A stretch of 64,000 nucleotides of DNA from Brevipalpus yothersi (Eukaryota > Arthropoda > Arachnida > Trombidiformes > Tenuipalpidae): the NCBI GenBank assembly GCA_003956705.1, contig QZCP01000831.1:17438-81437 (forward strand). Direction: 5' to 3'. Below are positions 37,913-48,812 of the stretch, in pieces. Numbering within the stretch: the stretch's first letter is position 1; every line of letters starts with the position of its first letter. Both the position numbers and the translations under genes were made by a program. The notes below the pieces were generated by a model that did not search any database, was not told where the DNA came from, and saw only the letters and a program-made list of their open reading frames with translations.

Positions 37913-40151
37913 ATGTCCATACCAAAATTGAGTGAAGGGGCTCTTCCCCTAATGTTTAAACAAGAACCTGTGGATAGTCCTGTGGTCCAGGTTTTAGCTA
38001 CCAAAGCGATATACAATAATGACACTAAAAGGTATCGATTCTCACTATCTGATGGACGATACCAGTGTCAATTGTGTATTATGTTGGATCATAAATTGGC
38101 TGAATCGATGCTTGAGAAGGGTGATTTGGAAAAATATTCCATCATTCGAATCAATGAATATGGCATTACCAATTCTCGAGATCGACCAGTACTTGTTCTG
38201 AAAGATGTTGAATGTCTGATGAGAGGAGCTGATGTCAAAAAAAAGATTGGTGAGCCTGAAAATTATGATGCTGCTGTGGGTAAGTAATTGGAGAGAAAAA
38301 ATTATTGCACAATCAGGATGTAGATATAGATTGTTACTGGTAATAGCGCGAAAAGTAAACAATGGTATGAATATTACCAATAATCTTTACCATAGTGTCT
38401 TGAAATGATCAGAACATTAAATATATCTTCAGTATTCGATGATGAAGATTGGAATGTAACTCTGACTGCTAGATTTGGCTTTTATGTCATCTCGTTTGAC
38501 CAAATGCGTCATCTCTAGTCTGATTGATTTGGCTTTTTTAAGCCAATCTCAGTTCATCTGATTGGTTGAGTCGAACTTTTTTGAAGTTTTGATTCTTGAT
38601 TGGAATTTCTTATTGCTACATCATTACATGAATAATATGTCTTGTGTTGATAATATGCATCTTCTTTCTCCAGTAGCTCAAGCAGCCGGAGCAGCTCCAG
38701 TGGCTGCTGCACCTTCGAATGATTTTCAAAGTGCTCGAGCTGTTGAAAGTGTTGCTCAAAACTCTTCCAAAAGAAATGGGTATCATGCGGAAAGTTCAAG
38801 ACGCGAATCCTTTGGCTTGAGTGGTATGAATATGGATGATCAAGTGATTGATACAAAGCTTATCATACCGATAAATTCAATCACTCCTTACAACAACAAA
38901 TGGGCTATCCGTGGTAGGTGTACCAACAAGACTCCTAAGCGGGAATGGTCCAATCCCAAAGGCAATGGACATTTGTTTTCATTCACCCTACAAGATGCAT
39001 CAGCTGAAATAAGAGTTACTGCCTTCAAAAGGGAATGTGATCTCTTCTACGATTTAGTTCAAGTTGATAAAGTTTACTTGTTGACCAAAGCCTTAGCCAA
39101 GCCGGCTAATAAGCGTTTTTCGGGAGAAAATCATGATTATGAGCTTACAATGGGCTCTGACAGTATTCTCAAAGTGGGAGATGAATCAGATGCATCTTGC
39201 CCGAGAATAAAGTACAATTTCATCAACATCAAAGAAATCGAGTCCGTTCCTCCTGATACTCTCATCGATGTGCTTGGCATTGTCCGTGATCCTGGAGCAG
39301 TCTCCACCATCAATAGTGTTAAGAACGGCAAAGAGTACAAAAAGCGTGATATTGCTCTGGTGGACCAGTCAAATGCGGAAATAAAACTAACCCTCTGGCA
39401 CAGTGAAGCTGAAAACTTTGACGGTGAAATGGGATCAGTTCTCGTTTGTAAAAAAGCTAAAGTGAGTGATTACTCAGGACGAAGTCTCTCAACAGCAAAC
39501 TCTTCACTTATTATGCTTGAGCCCGATATTCCAGAGGCTCAACGTCTCAAAGGATGGTGGATTAAAAATGGTGGAGTTGTTAATCCAACCCAACTATCAG
39601 CTAGACCTGGTGAAGGTGGTGATGCCCCATGTGATTATTTGAACTCAGTCTCAAAAGAAGCCGTTAGTATGGCTCCTAATCAATCGAAAGCTATCACTGC
39701 CAAGGCCACTATCGTCCAGAGCGGAAAACTTTTGATTTACCAGGCTTGTCCCACCTGCAACAAGAAGCTCATCGATCTACAAAATGGCCAGCTCAAGTGT
39801 GATAAATGCAAGATAGAGCAATCAGATCCTAAATCAAGAATGATCTACAACGTATGTTTGAGCGATTGTACTGGAGATGTTTGGGTGTCAATCTTCCACG
39901 ATGATGCTGAAAAGTTATTGGGTAAAGATGCTAAGGAGCTCGAAACAATTCGACAAATCAATGAAGACGAATTTCAAGACATAACATCCAGTCCGCTCTT
40001 TCGAACTTATGATTTTCGAGTTCGAGCAAAGATGGATACTTGGAAAGAGGAGACTCGAGTGCGACACACTTGCTTCGGATTCAGTGAGATTAATTATGTC
40101 GAATATGGAAAAAGGCTTCTCAACGAAATTCGAGCTCTAGCCACAGCTTAA
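37913..40151 (+). CDS. RPA1: Replication protein A 70-kDa subunit (RPA1)
   Basis: Two exons, 37913-38279 and 38674-40151, with a 394-bp GT-AG intron splitting a valine codon. The protein is 614 aa, nearly the same as human RPA1 (616). The N-terminal OB fold (DBD-F, about 1-115) binds checkpoint and repair partners. A low-complexity A/S-rich linker follows. DBD-A begins around 182 (KLIIPINSITPYNNKW). DBD-B contains the ssDNA-stacking Trp at 364 (LTLWHSEAENF). DBD-C (about 435-614) has a zinc ribbon with Cys at 481, 484, 498 and 501. RPA1 coats single-stranded DNA in replication, repair and recombination as part of the RPA heterotrimer in the nucleus. The first cysteine pair is spaced CX2C instead of the usual CX4C. 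An ATTAAA at 40377 may serve as poly(A) signal. Confidence 0.96.
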
Positions 40152-40664
40152 TCAATTTCAATCGAAAACTCACGGAAAACTGTTGGCTAAACATGTCTTT
40201 GAAGATTGCTGTCTTTTTCTTACACTCCACTCCCCTTTTATCATCTAATCACTTGATTCTCATATTTTTGCAAAATATTCCAAATAGATTGTTTGTTATT
40301 GAGCGTAAACATTAGACTTTATCGTCTCTAACTTTGAGAAAGAAAAACATTGTTCCACTACCAACATTATTTGAAAATTAAACCTCTTTAGCTCTCTTAA
40401 ACAATGCCTCTTCTTTCCCTCAATACTTGACCAACGTGGATCACAACCTCATCACTTCCAATATCATCATCTAATTCAGGATGAGCTCAATTGGGTGGCA
40501 GAATCTCATCACCCATAGGTCGTTCACGTTTCCACATGAATGCTTCTTGGAGAGAGCGAGAGAGAGAGAGAGAGAGAGAGACAGCTCGAATGGATGTAAT
40601 CACTAGTTTTTGTTGACTTGAAAAAGGCCATCTTTTACCATCTCTTTCATCTTGAACTAAAATT

Positions 40665-40717
<53 letters not shown>

Positions 40718-41124
40718 GGGGTCTCTCTCAAAAATCGCGCCCACCCATCCTCCCCATCCTCCCTCAGCCAGATTTCTCACTGATGCATGAGGATTTTGAA
40801 TTACGTTTTCCGAGCAACTTTGCTCAACTTTACTTTTGTAGAGTGATAAAATGGGTCCCACTTGTGTGAACCTGTATCGTCTCAGTGCAATAAATGTATA
40901 ATATTCATCATTCTCAAGTTTTGGGAGGAAAAAATAGTCTCAAATTTTTATTATCATGTGTACATGTGTATGTTCCCGGTGTATATGTAGCTGGTATATT
41001 GATCCCTTTCAACAATGAAAGTTTACTAATACTAATACACACTGATCGTCAGCTGCTTTGCATTATTTCATCACTCATTCAATTTCTAGTTAGTTTGTGT
41101 ATATATATTCACTTGTGATGATAA
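40152..41124. other. Spacer between RPA1 and TPC
   Basis: The spacer holds RPA1 3' UTR sequence, GA runs at 40557-40580 and 40673-40711, and an AATAAA at 40888. No gene is supported. Confidence 0.5.
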
Positions 41125-44100
41125 ATGGAGGTGGAAATGACAACAGCCAATGGTTTCACACAATTTCCGAGGATTCCAACTCCCAAAGACGTGAGTGGAG
41201 ATGAGGAACGTGACATTCTATTGAGTGCAGCTCTGGTCTCAAATGCATCAAATGGTGTCCAATTTGACTTCAAATCTGATCTGACATCGTTGAGATTGTA
41301 TTATGTGTATCGTCATTGGACCCTCAATTATTTACTCTATTTTTTCCTATTCATGATACACTTTATAAGTCTTTTTGAAACTCTCGGTCAACCCCGAGAG
41401 AAGGCTGTTTACTTGGGATTGACCACCACAGTGGAACTATTGTGCATAACTTATTTCATTATTCGTCTGTATTTACGGGCCAGAGTAACGCAAAAGTATT
41501 TATTCTGGCATGATCCAAAAACCCTGGTCCTCATATGGACAATCGCAATGTCCATCATAGATATCATCTGCTTCTTCATCTTTCCAGCCAATAAAGCAAC
41601 CAGATTCACCATCTGCTTGAGGCCACTGTTCATCGTAACATTCACCGAAAATCGACAGGTAAGCTTTATGATGCAATTTCAGCACCAATTTTGTTTGATT
41701 AATTTGCTTTGTGATTTTAATTGGCAATATTTTCTGCTCCATTTTTGCACCACAGGTTCGAAGAACGATACGAAACATACGCAATTCTCTTCCGGACATT
41801 TTTAATGTCTTAATTTTGTTCTTCTTCTCTCTATCCATTTTCGCTTTGATCGCTTTTAAACTTTTTAATGGACGAAAAATTGCCACCGTAAAATCTTTCA
41901 AATATTTTGAATCATTTTGGGACAGTCTTTATGATCTTTTTGTACTGGTGACAACAGCTAACAATCCTGGTATAACGTGAGTATAAGTATAAAATAACTT
42001 TGATAAGATTTAGTTTGTCAATGATGACAAATGTCTGCATGCATCTTCCAAAATGCTCAACATCAATCGTGTATTCACTTAAATTTTGAACTATAAATTT
42101 GATGTTAACAATTGATCAATTCTCTCCTCTTCTCTATTCAGGATGCTCGCTTACAATCGTAGTCGATTTTATGCAATATTTTTTGTAGCTTTCCTGGTGA
42201 TCAATCTTTACCTGTTCATGAATATCATTTTAGCAGTAATCTATAACCGGTATCGAAACTATTTGAAGGTAAGATGATTTTTTTTCTTCTCTCTCTCCTC
42301 TTTCTATCTTATTTCTTTTCTTCATTCTTGTTTCCATTTCTCTTTCAATTCGAATCATGCTTTCTGGATCTGAAAGCAGTGTAAAAAATGTCTGGCTAAC
42401 TTTCTAAGTGAATGTTCTGACTACCTTTTCTGGTGTCGGGTTCAACAGCATACTTATACCGATTCCATTCTCTTCTCTCTCTCTCTTTCTCTTTCTCTTT
42501 CTTCCGCCATCTTTATCTCACACTCTCTCAATAAGTCTATTATCAACCCTTTCATGATATTCCGTCGTTGGTGCAATTTTTGACTCATTGTCTGATTTAG
42601 TGTGAGCAACTTGAGGTTGATTTCTTTTCTCACTTGAACCCGGTTTTTGGAATCCTCTCTTTAGAAGAAGCTTTTTTTCTCTCTCTTTCTCTCCTCCTTC
42701 ACTGCCAGGTACATGTAAGAATCTGGTGTACTATTGTTCTTAAAAAGAGTTTGTGAGTAGTTTGGTTAGAATTGAAAGACTTTGCTCAGCTTTTTCCATG
42801 AGAACTTCCATTTTTGTGCCCTGGAATTTTATCAGTTTCTAATTTCCGCTTCGCTCTTCGCTGGACTCAAATTGATGTGTCTGAGAGGAAGGAAGTCGCT
42901 CATGAGTCCTCAAGTTTTTCTAACCATGAAGCGAATCAACACTGTTGCTGCAAATTTAACTACCGTTACACAAATTATTCAGACTAATAATAACCCATGG
43001 AAGATTAACACATGTTTTTGTTGTGAGCTCATCGAACATAATTTTTTCACTTCCCTTTGGCTCATTCAGCGTGACATGTTGATCACTTCTCGGAAGTTTC
43101 TTGAGAAGTTTTTTTCGATTCTAGAGTAAATATTATCTCGAGCTCAATTGGAATAGTCACTCCTATTGATTATCATAAGGAAAGCTGGAAATCTTTTGAA
43201 TCAATTTTTTACCACTTTATTCTATACCAACACTCTGCTAATATCTCTTCTCTATTCTCCTCTAACAGAATGAAGTTCGTCAGATACTTCAAATTCGACA
43301 TGATAGCCTTGGAAAAGCATTTGACATAACCACCAAGGGTGATGAAGCGGGTATGACGAGAGATCAATTTTGTTGCCTCATGGAAACGGTTTATCGTGCA
43401 AAATCAATGTTCAAACGTTGGAAAACTAATCCCGCTATTTTGGCTGAAATTTTATGGTATCTCATGGAAACAAATGGGCGAGTCAAGAGATCAGATTTTG
43501 TTGACCTCGGTGAGGTTATGTCATTAGAAATCATTTTAGTTAACAAGAGTGAGAAACAAAATAGAGGCCCTGCTTGTAGTCGCTTTTCACCTATCATTTT
43601 CAATTCCATTTGTTGTGTATATTTTCGAAACATTGTCAAATCTGCATACTTTCGTTACCTCTTCGACCTGATCATCGTTGTTAATGTCATAGTTCTAGCT
43701 TTTCGTTCACATGAGTCGTCTGACGACTTCTTCTTGGACACAGATGTTGAACTTGTGTTCATATCGATTTATGTGTTTGAAATTATTTGTAAAATTTTGA
43801 CCTATGGTCCAGTTAAATTCTTCACCAGTGGATGGAACATTTTCGATGTCTTCGTCATTGGATCTGCTTTGGGAGTATGGCTCTTGTTATTCCTTCAAGT
43901 CTTTTCGAGAGGTCATCTTGAAAGGATATTTGATATCATTCTTGTCCTCCGAGTATTGCGAATCTGCAAAATCCTCAGTAATTACGAACGATTTAGAATC
44001 ATCATGATCACTGTGAAACAATTACTGCCTTCCATACTGACATATGGCTGTCTTCTGTTTATCGTCTACTACGCTTTCTCAGTCATTGGAATACATCTTT

Positions 44101-44717
44101 TCCAAGGTTTGGTATACTCTGATCCCAAAGGCTGTAGACCTTCAGCACCAAATTGTTGTCCAAAAGAACTCGAAGATCAAGGACTCGTCTTTTGTACCAT
44201 CAATTTTAATTCAATTGAAAATTCATTCCTTCTACTATTCGATTTAATGGTGGTCAACGATTGGCATTCTTTTGTACACAACTACGAAATTCGAGCTGGA
44301 ACAAAATTTACAAGATTATTTTTCCTCTGTTTCCACTTATTATGTGTTATTATTGTTGTCAATGTTTTCACAGCTTTCGTACTCGAAGCTTTCCTCTTGG
44401 AATATGATAATGCATTCGCAAAAACGGTTCATCTGGACAATTGGATGAAAAAAATTCACGAGCTTGGTGGAAAAAAGGTGGGAAAAATTCCACCCGAAAC
44501 GAAAGATCAGAAGCAAGAGCTAATCGAAATGGACGAATCAGAAGAACTGGATGAGTTTGAGGCATACAAACCGAAAAAAGATCACATAGAATCAATTATT
44601 CAAGTTCCTGATCTACCAAAATATGATATTCATGTTAAACAGACAGCTGAAGTGGAAATACTTCTCATTCGAATGTTTAAGGAAGAAATTGAAAGTGAAA
44701 CACCAATCAGAGGTTAA
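41125..44717 (+). CDS. TPCN: Two-pore cation channel (TPC family)
   Basis: Four coding exons: 41125-41658, 41756-41976, 42142-42268 and 43269-44717, with GT-AG introns of 97, 165 and 1000 bp. The product is 776 aa. An in-frame stop (TAA) lies immediately before the ATG. The protein has two homologous six-helix repeats. Repeat I has S1 at about 69-87, a voltage-sensor/S4-S5 linker ending ENRQVRRTIRNIRNSLP, filter I TAN at 245-247 and S6 in exon 3. A cytosolic linker with an EF-hand-like region follows (about 295-390). Repeat II has S4 with basic residues at 522, 525 and 528, a cysteine-bearing lumenal loop, and filter II VND at 623-625. TPCs release Na+ and Ca2+ from endolysosomes in response to PI(3,5)P2 or NAADP. 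I cannot tell TPC1 from TPC3 by eye. The VND filter is unusual. Confidence 0.92.
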
Positions 44718-44757
44718 AAATTCTCAGTCATTTTACTACCGAATCAGTATAAGTTTG

Positions 44758-44763
44758 AATAAA
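44758..44763 (+). promoter_or_regulatory. Poly(A) signal AATAAA for TPC
   Basis: A canonical AATAAA lies about 40 nt after the TPC stop codon, in sense orientation. Confidence 0.6.
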
Positions 44764-45046
44764 ACCAAAGAATGAAATATTTGAACACAAAAATTTTTCC
44801 AATCCTAGACTTCTAGTCACCTAGACTGGAGAAGCTCGATGAGTTTTTATTCCAATCTAAATTCAATACTTTATCTCCGAAATGCAATCGAACATGAATG
44901 GGTCATGAATGAAAACTGATTCAATGGTGGCAATGAAAGCTTTTAGCTTTTATTCTTATAAGCAGATTTATGAATGTTGCTCTTGTATCTAACACACTGT
45001 TTAAGAATTTTCCAAATGAATCTTGAAATGATATGAACTGATAAAA

Positions 45047-45840
45047 TTAACATGATCCCAACCCATTGGTACATTCGAAGCGAATTGAGTGGGAACTGAA
45101 TCTCATCTTACCAAATATGATCAATCGTGAAAAATTAAAGTTGATTTAAATTCCAACCACAGTAAGAGGATGGTATGAATTCACGCTGGTCAAATTTCGA
45201 AATTAGTACACGGAACTTTAACTTTCATCGGCTGAGCCGCAAGGAAATAGATTACTATACAATATATCCAGAAGAAAATGTTCAAACCAATACTTAAACT
45301 AGTGTATGCAATCGGTACACTTTTAGCAAACGCAGCTCCTAGACTACATGAGAGAAGAATGGCTGCGAAAATATTGGGCTTAAGTTCCGCTCCGAATGCA
45401 GCATAAAATAGAAGAAAACGAATACCTATACTCAATAGTATCACCATCCAATCAAAAAATCCAAAAGCTGTAATACCATCTTCAATTGCTACTAGAACGC
45501 ATGAATATGTAAGATCAATAAGATCGAATCCCGTAAGGAATAAGAGAAACCATCTGAGAACAGATACACTAATAACTTTATAATCGGCCATTTTTTGGGA
45601 ACGACAAAAGATTAATGTCTTTTAGGTTTCGATCGATGTTCGAGGTTAATCAAATGATTGGATGAGTAAAAGTTGATAAGATGGGTGAATTGAGTGTTAT
45701 CAATTCGGATACTCGACACATAGTGAAGGATTCTCTGATTTTATTTTAATTATCATCCTGTTTTGGAGAAAAATAGGAAAAGGAAATCTCATCTTCAAAC
45801 GAATCCCAATCAATTACCTAAAAGCGAGGGAATAATTCTC
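45047..45840 (-). repeat. Tandem duplication unit 1
   Basis: This unit resembles 46006-46797 along its length, including non-coding DNA on both sides of the gene. Shared stretches include AAATCTCATCT and ATATGATCA near the gene 3' end, and CAAACGAATCCCAAT plus GATTCT-TGATTTTATTTT upstream of the gene. The offset between copies is about 945-960 bp. Confidence 0.75.
45190..45591 (-). CDS. Small four-helix membrane protein, paralogue A
   Basis: An intronless frame of 133 aa beginning MADYKVISVSVLRWF. Four hydrophobic segments can be seen at about 10-33, 45-65, 72-92 and 98-120, with short polar termini, so the protein is predicted to cross a membrane four times. The topology recalls MARVEL or similar tetraspan proteins, but I do not recognise a family signature. 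It is a paralogue of the frame at 46141-46536: both share VLRWF near the start, a central F-x-x-WM, YAA, an AELxP motif and KV(K/R) near the end. It is convergent with TPC. The retained similarity despite diverged flanks argues for selection on the protein. Function is unknown. Confidence 0.75.
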   Translation of the reverse strand: MADYKVISVSVLRWFLLFLTGFDLIDLTYSCVLVAIEDGITAFGFFDWMVILLSIGIRFLLFYAAFGAELKPNIFAAILLSCSLGAAFAKSVPIAYTSLSIGLNIFFWIYCIVIYFLAAQPMKVKVPCTNFEI

Positions 45841-46140
45841 ATAATATAAATATTTACAGACACAGTTGTCCAGATACATGTATATTCTCTATCTTATACT
45901 CTAATTTTCTTTCTCCACATGGCAATATGCTGGCATCTTCTTTGATTGATGTAGCACTTTTTCATGGGATAAAAATTTTTGGATTGAATTAATAGTGAGA
46001 ATTTATCTCAATCCATTTGTACACTCAAATTATTTGCGAATTAAATCTCATCTCACACAATATGATCAGTCACAATATGTGAGATAAATTTTATGTCCAC
46101 CGTAGAGAGAGAGAAAGATGATTTGTGATTCTACTTGTCC

Positions 46141-46536
46141 TCAAATTTCGATACTACCCAATCTAACTTTTATTGGTTCACCCTCAGTGAAAAAAATGGC
46201 TGCACAATAGCCCCAAAAAGAAAGACCCAAAGTTACTGTTGCACCATTAATTCCAGTATTTATATTGGAAAAATATCCAGCAGCCAAATTACATGTGATA
46301 AGAAGGGCAGCGAATAGACAGGGGCCAAGTTCCGCTTTGTATGCAGCATAAACGAGAAGAAAAGCAAGCGCTATATTGATTAATAAAAACATCCATTCCG
46401 AGAATGCATAAGTCGATATACCGTTATCAATTAATGCTTGAATGAAAATTGTGAAGGTTATTATAACACTAGTCACTGTTAAGATCATTATGAACCATCT
46501 GAGAACAGATAGTCCTATAATTTTAAGATCGACCAT
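46141..46536 (-). CDS. Small four-helix membrane protein, paralogue B
   Basis: An intronless 131-aa frame starting MVDLKIIGLSVLRWF, with four hydrophobic segments at about 8-33, 44-65, 70-90 and 98-117. It is the tandem paralogue of the 133-aa frame just downstream, sharing the VLRWF start, WM in the second helix, VYAAYKAELGP after it and a short basic/polar tail. The product is predicted to be an integral membrane protein. I do not recognise the family. The gene start lies about 320 bp from the globin stop codon on the same strand. Confidence 0.75.
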   Translation of the reverse strand: MVDLKIIGLSVLRWFIMILTVTSVIITFTIFIQALIDNGISTYAFSEWMFLLINIALAFLLVYAAYKAELGPCLFAALLITCNLAAGYFSNINTGINGATVTLGLSFWGYCAAIFFTEGEPIKVRLGSIEI

Positions 46537-46709
46537 TTTGATGAATAATAATAATTATCAATCTTGACTCAATTGGGCGATCAATGTTTCTCTTGATAAG
46601 TGGTCAATGATTCCATTAATTCGATTAATTAGATTTATAACGTTATGTTTAAAATGAAATAAGTCATTATCAATTGGCAAATTTGACAAACGATGGAGGA
46701 TTCTTTGAT

Positions 46710-46715
46710 TTTATT
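46710..46715 (-). promoter_or_regulatory. Poly(A) signal AATAAA for the globin gene
   Basis: TTTATT on the + strand reads AATAAA on the minus strand, about 140 nt after the globin stop codon. Confidence 0.5.
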
Positions 46716-46852
46716 TTTATTATTATCAGTATGATTTGAAAAAAGAAAAATGTTCCAAACGAATCCCAATGATAAGCTCTGCCTAAATGAGGGGAATACT
46801 TTTTACAATCATTATCAGTGTTATACAATAGATATTCAGATATTTTGCTTTT

Positions 46853-47089
46853 TCAGTCGCATTCTTTATTCTCTGTTTCCTTGGCAGGTTGCTGGTCTCG
46901 AGAATCATCTGGCTTGGATTCAATAGCCCTCTGACCATTGGGCAAATCTTCTTTCTCACCCAAATCCCAACCATCAATAAGTGTCTCCAGTATAAAGTGT
47001 ACCGTTATTTTATAAATATTTTCCATATTTTCTGTATATCGATCTTCCAAAGTGTCCTTTACAGCTTGCAGAAAAGGTTTTTCTATCCG
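46853..47089 (-). CDS. GbX: Globin X-like gene, coding exon 3
   Basis: It encodes helices G-H (IEKPFLQAVKDTLEDRYTEN...) and a hydrophilic C-terminal extension of about 30 residues rich in E, D and K, ending ENKECD. The acceptor is TTTCCTCCAG. Confidence 0.9.
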   Translation of the reverse strand, partial: RIEKPFLQAVKDTLEDRYTENMENIYKITVHFILETLIDGWDLGEKEDLPNGQRAIESKPDDSRDQQPAKETENKECD

Positions 47090-48627
47090 CTGGAGGAAAA
47101 AAATGGAATATACACATTGAACATTGGAATAGATAAAATGTAAAGATTTTTTCCTCTCAACAAAGAAAAATCGTGGTGAGTTTCAGTTTTCATTTTCGAA
47201 TTATCGGTAATCAAATATGATTTTGATTCGCTTCAGACATACGATTTGACTACAATAACGATATTCTCATTTATGTTGAATTGAAGCTGGGTTAAAATTT
47301 ATGCTAATATTTGAAATGGTCTCAAAAGAATTTGAATCTGTTCCTCTTGTGGCCGCTTTCATAGGAATATGGATTACAATTTCGATACTACTTACCCAAA
47401 AATATTCTTTCTTGAAACCAGGAATTTTCCGATGATCCTTACCGATGGCATGAAGATAATCCATGAACATATCTACCTTATCCAGAAGGCTAATACTTTC
47501 ATCAATGGTTGTCATAACACGATTAGCATGCTCGGCAAGTTCCATGCTTTCTCGCTGAGAATCTTTTGTCTTAAAGTTTTGAAATTTGGTGAATAAATTG
47601 AGAAGATCAGCATTCTCTTCGAATAACCTGTGAAGAAAGAAAAAGTTCACAATGAGAGTTAAGTATGAGAAAAGGAGAAAGATAGATAGAGAAAGAGGGA
47701 ATGAATGTTCAAATTCAAATGAGCCATATGAATATCAATGATTCGTGCTATCAGAATGAAGAGTTGCAGATGCAAATTTAAACAAAATATATAGTATTTG
47801 GGGAGGAAAAAAATTTCCAACTCAATGGAATGCCTGAAACTTGAGTGGAATGACAATGGAGATATCAAAGGAAGGCTGAAGAATGTGAGCTGATGAAATT
47901 ATGATTTCTACAAATGATTCCATAGACCCTTTGAGGTGATTTGTTGGCTCCATATCATGTTCAGTACAGACAGCAATGAATTGATATGCAAAATCAAATT
48001 CGGAAAATTTGTCTAAAAAGTAAAAAAATAATCTTGTCTCTCAGGCAATGGAAAGTACGGTTGATCTTTAAGTCTAGCTGTTCATAAATATTGTATATTA
48101 ATTTCGAGGAACATGTAGATATCGATCGATTTAGGTAGATGCTCAACAACTTCCATACTTTTCATACTCGAGATACTGCATGGTGATCGTCTTAGCGAAA
48201 AGTTGATTAGGAAAAACTTGAAGAATAATAGTGGGAGCATTAATCAATACTTGAATAGTAGAATTAATGCTCAGAAAGCTGATTATCCAAATATTTAGTA
48301 GTAATCAGAAGCTCATATTGAGTTGCTAAGATTCCAGCAAGCAAAAAAGCAAGAAAAAAAATCATGATCATTCGCTGCGCTCATTGATCATCTTCCCCAT
48401 GTTTCGAGTTTCGACTACTGAAATGCTAAAATTTTCGTGATCATCTAGAAACAAAATGCAAGACAATCAAAAGTTCATGAAATTTGATAGCCATCAAAAA
48501 GTGTTGATGGTCCATAGGGAGAAGAAAAAATTGGCAAGAGCTCATGAATATGTGATTTTCTCATTCCACACATAGAGAGAGAAAGATGAAGGGATATAAA
48601 AAAGGTACATTGATGTGGGAAGGAGAG

Positions 48628-48672
<45 letters not shown>

Positions 48673-48756
48673 NNNNNNNNNNNNNNNNNNNNNNNNNNNN
48701 NNNNNNNNNNNNNNNNNNNNNNNNNNNNNNNNNNNNNNNNNNNNNNNNNNNNNNNN

Positions 48757-48812
<56 letters not shown>

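Larger units (their letters stand above)
46006..46797 (-). repeat. Tandem duplication unit 2
   Basis: This is the second copy of the unit described at 45047-45840. Its upstream part overlaps the region where the globin transcript should end (poly(A) signal at 46710), so one copy of the duplicated promoter lies in or beside the globin 3' UTR. Confidence 0.75.

Noticed and set aside
42782..43129. 115-codon frame inside TPC intron 3
   Set aside because: It has no similarity, and splicing from 42268 to 43269 restores a standard TPC protein.
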